Assembly (NCBI GenBank): GCA_945898015.1
Contig: CAMDGM010000010.1
Span: forward strand, 1-64,000
DNA: 64,000 bases
Reading direction: 5' to 3'
Source: PVC group bacterium
GTDB taxonomy: Bacteria > Verrucomicrobiota > Kiritimatiellia > CAIKKV01
The notes below the pieces were generated by a model that did no database searches, was not told the DNA's origin, and saw only the letters and a list, made by a program, of their open reading frames with translations. The position numbers were made by a program, and so were the translations under genes. Positions 9,214 through 17,979 of the stretch are shown here, in pieces (the first letter of the stretch is position 1; each line of letters begins with the position of its first letter).

Positions 9214-11754
9214 TCAGCGCCATTCGTGCTTCGGGTACTTGCGCTGAAGCTCCTGCTTCACCTTGGGATAGGACTCCCGCCAAAACCCGCGCAAATCCTG
9301 GGTAATCTGCACCGGCCGCTGGCTCGGGGCCAGAATATGAACCTGCAGCGGAACACGGCCCATCGCAATTTTCGGAGTCTCGTTCACGCCATACAACTCC
9401 TGAATGCGCATGGCCATGTGCGGAGGAGCGCCCGCCGCGTAGACCACTTTCGCCTTCTTCCCATTCGACAACTCCATCCGCTCGGGCGCATGACGCTCCA
9501 CCAAAGCCCGCTGCGCACCTGACAGCCAGGCCAGAATGACCGGCAGGGCGGGCCTGTCCTTGATGTCCTTGTAAGACACCGCGCCCAGGCATAATTGCTG
9601 GACCAAAAACTCCCGTTCCGGCCCGCCGATCGCCGCAAGGCCCAGATCGGGGCACACCTGGACCAGGAAATTGAGCCGGAGAATCCATTGCTCCGCGGCG
9701 TGACCCCACCCCTGAAGCGTCAATCGCCCCTTGTTAACCTCCTCGGCCAGCAGGGCGGCGGCTTCCGCCTCGGGCGGACGGTCCAACCGCTTGCTCTCCA
9801 GCGGAAGATCATGATAGAGGTACTCCGTTTCGGCCGTCACCCGCTTCGCCGCCGGATCCCAGGCCACCCGGACCTGACGGGTGAAATGCTTCGGGAACAA
9901 CGTTTCCAGCCATTCCCGCTCAATCGACGTGGCGAGACTCAGGCGGACTTCAATCTCGCCGCGCGCCGCCTCGATTTCACGGATTTCGGCCGCCACCACG
10001 AGCGAAGAACCCCGGACCGTACTTTCCCTGGCCAGCACACCGCGACGGCCATGCACAATCTGGCATCTCAAGGTTCCCCCGTCGAACCGCTTGGCCACGT
10101 GATCCGGAAACGCGGTCAGCACACAGCGGGCTACCGATTCGGCGTCCGCCTCCGCATCGACAATCCGCAGTCCTGACCGCCGGGCCAGCCGCAGGAAAAG
10201 ATCCGCCGCCGCACCGGCCTGGCGAGCGGCCTGGGCATGAATGCCGAGCCGTTTGCACGTCTCAAGCTCATAGCCCGCCGCCTCGGCGTGACGCCAGGCC
10301 CGGATCAGGCGTGCAAAATCGGAATCGGACTCCTCGCCCAGCGCCCGCTCCCGCCGCTCCTGGGTGTCGGCATCCGTCCGTCGCACCAACAGGTGGCGCC
10401 CTTCCGTCAGGGCCGCAATCCAGGCCGCCTCGCGAACACAGCCGAACGATTCCGCGGCAATCAGCATGCGGGAATAGCGGGGGTGCAACGGGAACGCGGC
10501 CATACGCCGGCCCAGGTCCGTGATTCCGCCCGCCCGCCCGTCGATCGCGCCCAAATCATCCAGCAGGGTTTCAGCCCGGACCAGCGCCTTTTCCTCAGGC
10601 GCATCAAGCCACGGAAACGCCCGACCATCGTCAATCCCGGCCGCCTTGAGCAACAGAACCGCCTCGGACAGATCGATCCGCCGCACTTCCGGCAGCTCTG
10701 CGGCTGGACGGCCCGCCTGTTCGCGCTCGCTCCACAAACGGACGCAGACGCCGGGGGCGGTGCGCCCGGCCCGGCCGGCCCGTTGGTCGGCCGAAGCCTT
10801 GCTGATGGCTTCCACAAGCAACGTGTTAATCCCGCGCCAGGGATCGAACCGGGGCACTCGGGCCAGCCCGCTATCGATCACCATCTGGACGCCATCGATG
10901 GTGAGCGACGTTTCCGCCACATTGGTGGCCACCACAACCTTGCGCCGCTCGGTCCGGGCTACGGCCGCATCCTGCGCCTCGGTTGACAGCTCGCCATGAA
11001 GCGGCAGCACGGTCAGGCCACGACAGGAGGAACGCGCCTGAATGGCCTGGATGGTGCGTCCAATTTCATAGGCCCCGGGCATGAACACCAGCGCGTCGCC
11101 GGGCCTGCCGTCGGCCAGAAGGCGGTCCAGCGCCTCCGCCGCCGCGTCCCACGGAGGCGTGCGCGCCGGGTCAAGGGACTTCTCCAGGTACCGGATCTCC
11201 ACGGGATAAAGACGCCCCTCGGCCCGCAGAATGGAACAATCCCCCAAATGCCGCTTCAACGGCGCTGTTTCCAGCGTCGCGGACATGACGCCCAGCAACA
11301 GGTCGGGCCTACGCGCGGCTTGAACCCGCAACGCCATCCCCAAGGTGAGGTCTCCATACAAATGCCGCTCATGAAACTCGTCGAACAGAATGGCGTTAAC
11401 GCCTTTCAGGTCGGGGTCCGACAAAATCCGGCGTAACAGAATGCCTTCCGTGACATACACGATCCGGGTGGCCGGGGAGGTGACATTATCGAACCGGACC
11501 TGGTAGCCCACCTCCCCGCCGGGGTGCCCCCCCCGCTCGCGGGCCACGCGAGCGGCCAGGAGGCGGGCCGCCAGGCGACGCGGCTGGAGAATCACCACGC
11601 ATCCGTTTCCGGCCACGCCACGATCCAGCAATATTTGAGGAACCTGGGTTGATTTTCCAGAGCCGGTGGGCGCCGTAAGAATGAAACGCCGGGCGCGGCC
11701 CGTTTCGCGGACCAAATCCTCTTCCAGCTCAAAGATCGGGAGGTCCCGGCTCAT
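9214..11754 (-). CDS. hrpB: ATP-dependent helicase HrpB
   Basis: A DEAH-box type RNA helicase of 846 residues, the usual length. Motif I is APTGSGKSTQVPQ near residue 30, motif II reads DEFH (ILFDEFHERH), motif III is MSAT, and motif VI is in DQRAGRAGRTAPGVC. The C-terminal HrpB-specific domain extends to about residue 840 (QDLRGFWRESYPKVKQELQ). The biological role in bacteria is poorly known. The start overlaps the stop of the nuclease-HhH gene, so it is the last gene of a minus-strand run beginning at the parvulin lipoprotein gene. Confidence 0.95.
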   Translation of the reverse strand: MSRDLPIFELEEDLVRETGRARRFILTAPTGSGKSTQVPQILLDRGVAGNGCVVILQPRRLAARLLAARVARERGGHPGGEVGYQVRFDNVTSPATRIVYVTEGILLRRILSDPDLKGVNAILFDEFHERHLYGDLTLGMALRVQAARRPDLLLGVMSATLETAPLKRHLGDCSILRAEGRLYPVEIRYLEKSLDPARTPPWDAAAEALDRLLADGRPGDALVFMPGAYEIGRTIQAIQARSSCRGLTVLPLHGELSTEAQDAAVARTERRKVVVATNVAETSLTIDGVQMVIDSGLARVPRFDPWRGINTLLVEAISKASADQRAGRAGRTAPGVCVRLWSEREQAGRPAAELPEVRRIDLSEAVLLLKAAGIDDGRAFPWLDAPEEKALVRAETLLDDLGAIDGRAGGITDLGRRMAAFPLHPRYSRMLIAAESFGCVREAAWIAALTEGRHLLVRRTDADTQERRERALGEESDSDFARLIRAWRHAEAAGYELETCKRLGIHAQAARQAGAAADLFLRLARRSGLRIVDAEADAESVARCVLTAFPDHVAKRFDGGTLRCQIVHGRRGVLARESTVRGSSLVVAAEIREIEAARGEIEVRLSLATSIEREWLETLFPKHFTRQVRVAWDPAAKRVTAETEYLYHDLPLESKRLDRPPEAEAAALLAEEVNKGRLTLQGWGHAAEQWILRLNFLVQVCPDLGLAAIGGPEREFLVQQLCLGAVSYKDIKDRPALPVILAWLSGAQRALVERHAPERMELSNGKKAKVVYAAGAPPHMAMRIQELYGVNETPKIAMGRVPLQVHILAPSQRPVQITQDLRGFWRESYPKVKQELQRKYPKHEWR

Positions 11755-12641
11755 TCCAACACCGCACGCTCACGCCATTTCGCAATCGTGGCGGGCCCCA
11801 CTCCTTTAAGCATGGAGAGGGCCTCCCACGACTTCCAGGGCCGCCCCTCGATGATCCGCCGGGCGGTCACGTCGCCGACCCCGGGAATCGTCTTCAAGTC
11901 CTCTTCGGTTGCGAAATTCAGGCGCACCGGACCCGATGTCACCGCCTCCGCCGCCTTAACCGTGTCTCGAACCGAATCCAGGTCATGCTCCTCACGCCGC
12001 CGTTCTGCCCGAAGGCCGACCAGCTGATCAGGATCCGAATCCGCCCAGGCGCCACGACGCTGGATCATGGCCGCCGCCTCGAGATCGGCCATCCTGGCCT
12101 TATACTCGTCCTGGGGAATACCGGCTGGCGTTTCACGACCCATGCCATAAGCCCGGGCCAGGCCCTGCCGGACAAGCGCTTCGGCCAGATCCTGCCCGTC
12201 CGCCGTCCGGACAAACGCATAGTACCGCTTATCCCCGCTTCGGCCCATGGCATTGACAAAGGCGGTATGGAACGTAAACGGCTTCGACAGCGCCTTTCTG
12301 GTGAAGGCCGAGGCGGTACGGCCATACTGGATGACATTCGTCTCCGAGGGCAGCCCGAAATACCGCCGCTGCTCGCGAACTCGCTTGAAATCCGCGTCCT
12401 GCGTCGCCCGGGACTCGGGGCAATCCGCATAATAAAGCCGCAAATGCTGGCGAACCCCCCCTGCCATAACGATGAAACTGTCACCGTCGTTGGCCGGATG
12501 ATCCGCCACCAGCACGGCATTGGAAAACACCTGGAGCGTCAACGGGGGCGCCGCCCGGACAGAGAAAGAAGCGAACCCGGCAAGCGCCACGATCGCGCAG
12601 CGGCCAAGGAACCTTCGTGCGGGAAAAAGCGGACGGCTCAT
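11751..12641 (-). CDS. Secreted thermonuclease-like (SNase) domain fused to a helix-hairpin-helix domain
   Basis: A 296-residue protein. An N-terminal signal peptide (to about residue 30) is followed by a staphylococcal-nuclease-like domain (about 35-200: DGDSFIVM, HLRLYYADCPES, AEALVRQGLARAYG). The C-terminal ComEA-type helix-hairpin-helix (about 235-296) reads LNFATEEDLKTIPGVGDVTA and LKGVGPATIAKW. HhH domains bind DNA non-specifically, so this may be a surface or periplasmic nuclease that holds its DNA substrate, for DNA uptake or nutrient scavenging. Catalytic Arg/Glu residues were not individually confirmed. GGAG precedes the ATG. Confidence 0.85.
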   Translation of the reverse strand: MSRPLFPARRFLGRCAIVALAGFASFSVRAAPPLTLQVFSNAVLVADHPANDGDSFIVMAGGVRQHLRLYYADCPESRATQDADFKRVREQRRYFGLPSETNVIQYGRTASAFTRKALSKPFTFHTAFVNAMGRSGDKRYYAFVRTADGQDLAEALVRQGLARAYGMGRETPAGIPQDEYKARMADLEAAAMIQRRGAWADSDPDQLVGLRAERRREEHDLDSVRDTVKAAEAVTSGPVRLNFATEEDLKTIPGVGDVTARRIIEGRPWKSWEALSMLKGVGPATIAKWRERAVLE

Positions 12642-12656
12642 CCTCCACTCCCGATT

Positions 12657-13178
12657 TTAGAATGGCCAAACCCGGCCGATCCACGCCGCCAGGATCGGAT
12701 ACCCGAACAAATAAAACAACCAGTTGACCGCCAGCGCATAAAGCGAGGCAAACACGTCATCAATCACAATCCCATAGCCCCCCTCCAGGCTCTGCAAACC
12801 ACGGGCCGGCCAGGGCTTGACGATATCAAAAACACGACTGGTCACAAAGGCAAACACCATCATCAAGGGCGCTTGATGAAGCGGAATTCCAATGACAGCG
12901 ATCGGCAAAGTCAGGTATTCATCCGCCACAATCCGGCCGTCGTCCTTGCTCCCGAACCAGGATTCGGCACGATCACAAAAAGGGACGGCGAGCGAGGCCA
13001 GGAACAAGGCAGCCAGGACTTGCCAGTGAACACCCAGCAGCGACAACGCCCAGATCAACGGCAGTCCCAAAAGAGCGCCCACGGTGCCGGACGCAAACGG
13101 ACTGAGTCCCAGGCCGAAGCCCGTGGCGATCGCAAGCGCCGTTTTCACAGCAGGCCGAGTGTTATCCCAATGTCCCAC
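12657..13178 (-). CDS. pgpA: Phosphatidylglycerophosphatase A
   Basis: PgpA dephosphorylates phosphatidylglycerol phosphate to phosphatidylglycerol in the cytoplasmic membrane. The 173-residue protein has the family blocks GLGLSPFASGTVGALLGLP, a kDhG-like segment KDDGRIVADEYLTLP with the metal-binding acidic residues, and GYGIVIDDVFASLYA. Start is GTG at 13178 with GAGG five bases upstream. It lies between the DUF362 gene (24-base gap) and the nuclease gene (15-base gap) on the same strand, so probably in one operon. Confidence 0.92.
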   Translation of the reverse strand: MGHWDNTRPAVKTALAIATGFGLGLSPFASGTVGALLGLPLIWALSLLGVHWQVLAALFLASLAVPFCDRAESWFGSKDDGRIVADEYLTLPIAVIGIPLHQAPLMMVFAFVTSRVFDIVKPWPARGLQSLEGGYGIVIDDVFASLYALAVNWLFYLFGYPILAAWIGRVWPF

Positions 13179-13202
13179 AGAAACCTCGCTTGTCGCGGCT
13201 CC

Positions 13203-14312
13203 CTAACCCACTTCCTTAATCGCATACCGCTGCGACCCCAGGCCATGGGTTTCCAATGCCTGGACCTGGACCCAGGGATCCTTCCCGTGAATCTGCTCGA
13301 AAAGATGCTTCCCCTTGGCCAGTTTCCGTTTACCGATCATGGTCCCGGGAATCAGGTTCTCCGCCTTAATGGCATCCAGACAGGCCGACTCAAGGGCCAC
13401 CATATCCAGGGAACCCATGATTCCGATATCCGGGACTAGGCTTGGCGTCGTGATACCCCAGCAGTCGCAAAACATGGTAATTTGGGTCAACACGTTAAGG
13501 TGAAGCACCCGGCCGGGGGCAAACGATCCCAGCACGTTCTTGGTCACCAGCGCCATGCCCTCCTGGAAATCCCGGAACCCGCTCCGGTCGCGCATCGTCA
13601 GCGCCTTGGTCGGGCAGGCGGCCACGCAATGCCGGCAATAGCGGCAATGATGAAAGAATATCTTGAGGTTCTTTTCCTTCTTATCCAGCGTGATCGCGTT
13701 CGTATCGCACGCCTTGACGCAGCGGCCGCAGAACACACAGGCGGCCTTATTCCAATCGATTCCGCCCTCGAGGGCATGGATTTTCGTCCGCGTCGGGCCG
13801 TCCACGCAGCCCATGGCAATGTTCTTGCAGGCGCCGCCGTACCCGCAATCGCCGTGGCCCTTTACGTGGGAAAGATTGATCAGGCAGGGCGCGTCCCAGA
13901 TGGTGCCATAGATGCGGGCCTTGTCGAGCTGCTTGAACCCGATTTCACGTTCAACGACATACGTATCGTACGGGCCTCCGGCGGCGACAATGGGGCAGCC
14001 GAGGGTTTCGGTCGTATAGCCGCGATCCGCGGCGGCGGCCACCGTCCCAAAACCGGCTTCGACGACAAACGGCTTCCCGCCGGACGCCTTAACGGCGTTA
14101 ACCACCATGCGAACCAGCAGCGGATGGATGGTGGAATAACCGAGATTGCCGCCCAGATGCATCTTGATCGGCACCGCCTTCCCCTGGCAGAGATGCTTCA
14201 GGTCAAACTGGGCCAGCATCCGTTCAAGCTTGGCGGGCAGGGTCGCCGAACCTTCGGGGCGGGCAACGCCCACCGAAGCAAAATAGACCGTCGATGACGC
14301 ACTCTTTTTCAC
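13203..14312 (-). CDS. DUF362 protein with two [4Fe-4S] ferredoxin clusters
   Basis: A 369-residue protein. The N-terminal DUF362 domain (about residues 1-180) includes KMHLGGNLGYSTIHP and INLSHVKGHGDCGYGGACKN. Two ferredoxin-type motifs follow: CVFCGRCVKACDTNAI near residue 190 and CRYCRHCVAACPTKAL near residue 222, giving two [4Fe-4S] clusters. Such proteins are frequent in anaerobes and are thought to transfer electrons; no substrate is established. The GTG start overlaps the upstream phosphatase stop (GTGA). Confidence 0.9.
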   Translation of the reverse strand: MKKSASSTVYFASVGVARPEGSATLPAKLERMLAQFDLKHLCQGKAVPIKMHLGGNLGYSTIHPLLVRMVVNAVKASGGKPFVVEAGFGTVAAAADRGYTTETLGCPIVAAGGPYDTYVVEREIGFKQLDKARIYGTIWDAPCLINLSHVKGHGDCGYGGACKNIAMGCVDGPTRTKIHALEGGIDWNKAACVFCGRCVKACDTNAITLDKKEKNLKIFFHHCRYCRHCVAACPTKALTMRDRSGFRDFQEGMALVTKNVLGSFAPGRVLHLNVLTQITMFCDCWGITTPSLVPDIGIMGSLDMVALESACLDAIKAENLIPGTMIGKRKLAKGKHLFEQIHGKDPWVQVQALETHGLGSQRYAIKEVG

Positions 14313-14959
14313 GCGACCTCTTTCTCGAAATACTCCACAAACTCTTTGAATGACTCAAAACGCAAGTCGGGCTTCTCAGAACCCGGCCCCCCGATTCCAT
14401 AGCGCATCATCACCGTACGGATTCCGGCACGGCGCCCCGATTCCAGATCCGTCCAGTTATCCCCCACCATCCAACTGGAGCCACGATCCCAGCCTAAATG
14501 GGCCATGATTGCCTCCAGCATGGCCGGATGCGGTTTGAGCTCGGGCACACTCCCCGCTCCAAAGACCGCGTCAAAACAGGATCGTAGTTGCAACTTGCTC
14601 AGAAGCGCTTCGGTCATGTCCACCGGTTTGTTGGTCGCCACCGCCAACAGATGACCGTTCGACCGGAGCCGCTCCACCCCCTCGAGAACACCCGCATACG
14701 GACGGGTAAGCTCACATAAATGGGCGAGATAATGGAGTTTTTGACGTTGAACAGCCCGATCAATATCCGCACCGGGAAGATCCTGAAGCGCACGCGTCAT
14801 CAACAAACGAATGCCATCCCCGATGTACCCCCCCACCTGCTCCACAGGAAGGGGGCCGAGCCCAAACTCAGAACGGGTCACATTCACCGCCGTGGAAAGA
14901 TCACCCACCGAATCGACAAGTGTTCCGTCCAGATCAAAAATAAACAGCTGGCGGGACAC
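14309..14959 (-). CDS. gph: HAD-family phosphatase, phosphoglycolate phosphatase-like
   Basis: A 216-residue haloacid-dehalogenase phosphatase. Motif I FIFDLDGTLVDS holds the nucleophile Asp, motif II is LAVATNK, and motif IV is WMVGDNWTDLESGRRAG. The cap sits between motif I and II, as in Gph, which clears 2-phosphoglycolate; related enzymes act on other small phosphates. GTG start at 14959, two bases after the parvulin gene stop, and overlapping the DUF362 start. Confidence 0.85.
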   Translation of the reverse strand: MSRQLFIFDLDGTLVDSVGDLSTAVNVTRSEFGLGPLPVEQVGGYIGDGIRLLMTRALQDLPGADIDRAVQRQKLHYLAHLCELTRPYAGVLEGVERLRSNGHLLAVATNKPVDMTEALLSKLQLRSCFDAVFGAGSVPELKPHPAMLEAIMAHLGWDRGSSWMVGDNWTDLESGRRAGIRTVMMRYGIGGPGSEKPDLRFESFKEFVEYFEKEVA

Positions 14960-14961
14960 GC

Positions 14962-16281
14962 TTACTTCGCCGCAGCCACCGGAGCTTCAGGAGCCGGAGC
15001 CACAACAGCAGCCGGGGCCGCTGCGGGAACGACAGGCGCCACCGTCACGGCAGGGGCGGAAGAAGCCGCTTCCGCCACCGGGGCTTCGGGTGTCACCGTC
15101 ACGGCAGGAGCTTCGGGCGCGGCTTCCACATCCTCACCCTCTTCCGCTCCCCCACCGGCAGCCTGACGAGCCGCTTCGGCCAACTTCTGCGCCTGAATTT
15201 CCTGATCCAAAGCCGGATCCACCACCACCTTGGCATCCGCACGCAACTGGTCAATGAAGGGAGGAATAACCTTGCGACTCTTCATCATTTTCAGGTAATC
15301 CTCAATTTTCGCCTTCACTTCGACAAGCGGGAGGGTGCGACCGGTTGTCTTGTCGATCACCTTAATCACGTGATAGCCGAATTGCGTTTCCACAACCTGC
15401 CCGAGCGTATTGGTCTCCTGGGTGAAAGCCGCTTCCTCAAACGCGGGCACCATCTGCCCCTTGCCGAATTTCGGCAGCAGGCCGCCCTCCTTGGAGGAGG
15501 GGCAGTCGGAATTGGCTTTTGCCAGCGTCGCAAAATCAGCGCCGCCCTCAATCTGCTTGCGAAGATCGTCAATCTTGGCCTTCTTGGCCGCCTTGGCGGC
15601 GGCGTCATCCTTCTCGTCCACCTTCACCAGGATGTGACGGGCCGAGACTTGGGCGGGCTCTTCAAACGCGGACTTCTGCTTGGCGTAAAATTCAGCGACT
15701 TCCGCATCGGCCACATCGCCAATCACCACATCAAACAACTTCTTGATGGGGAGATCCTTTTTCAGACGGGCCTTGAACACCTCCGCCGTCATATTTTCCG
15801 TTTCCAGCACCTTTTCAAGCGTCATGTCCGGAGGAAGCCGCTTGGTGATGTCGGCAATCGCCTTGTCGATATCGGCATCGGTCACCGTAATGCCGCGCTT
15901 CCCCACCTCGGATTCGAGAAGTGTGGTGACAATGAACGACTGGGCCGCCTGAACGCGCATCTGGCTGCGATAGGTCGCCGCCTGTTCCGGGGGAACCATG
16001 GAGGCAACCTGCTGATACTGCTCGTCGGCCTGCTTGACCAATTCACCTTCGGTCAACTTTTTGTCGTTGACCTGGATCACCACCTTGGCGGGATCCGCGA
16101 CCGGCATGGCGGCCTGCGGTTTGGCCGGTGTACCCTCCTGGGACTTGGGCATGACCACGGGAGCCTTGTCGCCCGCTGCGGGCTTGGCCTTTTCCGCCTG
16201 AGGAGAGCATCCCGCCACCATGAAACCGGCGCAGACTAACGACAAACCAACCTGACGAAACAACGTTTGATCCTGACGCAT
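14962..16281 (-). CDS. Parvulin-type peptidylprolyl isomerase lipoprotein (SurA/PrsA-like)
   Basis: A 439-residue periplasmic folding factor. A lipoprotein signal ends at VAGC (Cys near residue 25). A SurA-like helical N domain (about 70-200) precedes one parvulin domain (about 210-315), marked by VSARHILVK, GADFATLAKANSDCPSS, GGLLPKFGKGQMVPAFEEAA and TQFGYHVIKV. The last 75 residues are an Ala/Pro/Val/Glu-rich, low-complexity tail with repeated PEAPAV units, perhaps a spacer in the periplasm. GGAG lies five bases before the ATG. It heads a same-strand run reaching hrpB. Confidence 0.92.
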   Translation of the reverse strand: MRQDQTLFRQVGLSLVCAGFMVAGCSPQAEKAKPAAGDKAPVVMPKSQEGTPAKPQAAMPVADPAKVVIQVNDKKLTEGELVKQADEQYQQVASMVPPEQAATYRSQMRVQAAQSFIVTTLLESEVGKRGITVTDADIDKAIADITKRLPPDMTLEKVLETENMTAEVFKARLKKDLPIKKLFDVVIGDVADAEVAEFYAKQKSAFEEPAQVSARHILVKVDEKDDAAAKAAKKAKIDDLRKQIEGGADFATLAKANSDCPSSKEGGLLPKFGKGQMVPAFEEAAFTQETNTLGQVVETQFGYHVIKVIDKTTGRTLPLVEVKAKIEDYLKMMKSRKVIPPFIDQLRADAKVVVDPALDQEIQAQKLAEAARQAAGGGAEEGEDVEAAPEAPAVTVTPEAPVAEAASSAPAVTVAPVVPAAAPAAVVAPAPEAPVAAAK

Positions 16282-16407
16282 GTGACTCCTTTACGGACAC
16301 TGGGTTTCCCGCCGGAACCGCTCGACCGAGCGGTACGGTACCGGGCGTGAAAATCGCCATCTATTAAATATAGCCGGTTGACCCGGGTCTTTCCAGTTTA
16401 AAAAAAA

Positions 16408-16433
16408 GGAAAATCCATGAGGAAAATCCATGA
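16408..16433. repeat. 13-bp perfect tandem duplication
   Basis: GGAAAATCCATGA occurs at 16408-16420 and again at 16421-16433, directly after an A-run and just before the stop of the ATP-grasp/GNAT gene. It probably arose by slippage. No function is evident. Confidence 0.9.
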
Positions 16434-16436
16434 TCC

Positions 16437-17975
16437 CTAGCCAACGGCTGCGGAACCCAGCCGCTTGGTATAAATCACCATCGAATCGTCGGGCCCGTAA
16501 TAATCACGGATAACCGCAGACTCGTGATATCCACACTTCAGATAAAACCCGCGAGTGGGCAAATAATCAGCCCGGCCGGAGGTCTCCAGCACGCTGATCC
16601 GCCCTCCCCGTTCGCGAATACAGGCCTCCGCATGGTCCAGCAAGGCCCGGCCCAGGCTTCGCTTCTGGAAATCGGGATCCACCACAATCCAATAAACATC
16701 CCAGGTTCCCACCGTGCACGGAGTCGGGCCACAACAAATCCAACCGGCCACCAACCCCTCCACTTCAATCACGAATGACTGGTAATGCCCGCCCGGTCCG
16801 GCGCGCAGCGCATCATCCAGCACTTCGCGCGCGATTTCGACTTCATCGGGCCGGAAAAACCCCGTTTTCTGTGTAAACCCGAGGATTCGATCCCGATCCG
16901 CCGGTTCGCTGCGCCGGATGTTATGCCCCCCGCGGCCCACGCGGCCAACGGGAACCGCCACACGTTCGGGCCCCAATCCCAAACGGATCTGGGCATTCCG
17001 GAGAATGGTTTCCACAAACTCCGGAAAAGACAAGCCGCCGGCCTCCAAGGCTTTCGCAAACCCCGCGTCTGGCGAAATATCGGGATTCGGATTCACCTCG
17101 ATCACGGTCAGGGCTCCGGAGGCGTCCATCCTCAAATCCACGCGTGCGTAATCGCGGCAACCCAGGGCCTGCCACGCCTCCTGAGAGCAGGCGCACAAGC
17201 GAGCGCGTTCCGCCTCGGACACGCAGGCGGGCAACACGCGCAGCGTGTGCTTGTATTCGAACGAATCCGGATGCCATTTCGCCTCGTAGCCCACAATGCG
17301 CGGGCGGTCCGGCCCGAACCCCTTGAACTCAATCTCCGCAACGGGCATGCAGCGAACCTCGTCCCCGACCTGCAGCAGGGATACGTTGAACTCACGCGTC
17401 CCGCAAAAGGCCTCCACCACGGCCGGTTGGTGAAACTGATCGTGAATGCGGCGAACCGCTTTTTGCAAATCCATTCCGGGCCACGAAACCACCGAGCGCG
17501 CGTCGATCCCCTCACTGCCATCGCAGCGCACGGGTTTGACGATATAGACACCCGGAACAAAGGCGTCAGCCGAAAGGGCCTGGCCCGGCGCCACCACGCG
17601 GCCGGCCGGCACCGGCACGCCGACCGCGGCCAGAACCGTTTTGGCCACGCCCTTGTCCAACGCCAAGTCCAACGCGCGAGTCGTGTTTCCCGTCACACTC
17701 CGTCCAAACGCATGACAAACCGCCGGCACGAGATTGGCATCCTCCGGACAATCGGGGAAACCCTCAACAAGGTTGACGATCAACCGGGCCGGATAGGTGA
17801 TCAACAAGGCGGGAAGATCCCGCAATGTTTTAAGCCCGGCTTTGACAAAAGGAATGTGAAGTTGCTCCAGGGCGGCTTCCAGCGCTGCAACTTCGGCAAG
17901 AATGCCACATTCGCTCTCCGCGTCCGTCTGGGGCGCATTGTAGATCAGGAGAACTGATTCGCCGAACCGTTTCAT
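16437..17975 (-). CDS. ATP-grasp (D-Ala-D-Ala ligase-like) domain fused to a GNAT acetyltransferase
   Basis: A 512-residue two-domain protein. Residues 1-325 resemble D-Ala-D-Ala ligase ATP-grasp enzymes: IVNLVEGFPDCPEDANLVPA, IVKPVRCDGSEGIDARSV, and the metal site IEVNPNPDISPDAGFAKA. Residues about 348-505 are a GNAT N-acetyltransferase with the acetyl-CoA loop VDPDFQKRSLGRALLDHAE and the GFYLKCGYHES end. It begins four bases after the kamA stop. The known partner of lysine 2,3-aminomutase is a GNAT that makes N-epsilon-acetyl-beta-lysine, a compatible solute. Here the acetyltransferase is joined to a peptide-ligase-like domain, so the product could be an acetylated, aminoacyl-linked beta-lysine. 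The function is inferred. Confidence 0.85.
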   Translation of the reverse strand: MKRFGESVLLIYNAPQTDAESECGILAEVAALEAALEQLHIPFVKAGLKTLRDLPALLITYPARLIVNLVEGFPDCPEDANLVPAVCHAFGRSVTGNTTRALDLALDKGVAKTVLAAVGVPVPAGRVVAPGQALSADAFVPGVYIVKPVRCDGSEGIDARSVVSWPGMDLQKAVRRIHDQFHQPAVVEAFCGTREFNVSLLQVGDEVRCMPVAEIEFKGFGPDRPRIVGYEAKWHPDSFEYKHTLRVLPACVSEAERARLCACSQEAWQALGCRDYARVDLRMDASGALTVIEVNPNPDISPDAGFAKALEAGGLSFPEFVETILRNAQIRLGLGPERVAVPVGRVGRGGHNIRRSEPADRDRILGFTQKTGFFRPDEVEIAREVLDDALRAGPGGHYQSFVIEVEGLVAGWICCGPTPCTVGTWDVYWIVVDPDFQKRSLGRALLDHAEACIRERGGRISVLETSGRADYLPTRGFYLKCGYHESAVIRDYYGPDDSMVIYTKRLGSAAVG

Positions 17976-17979
17976 CCCG

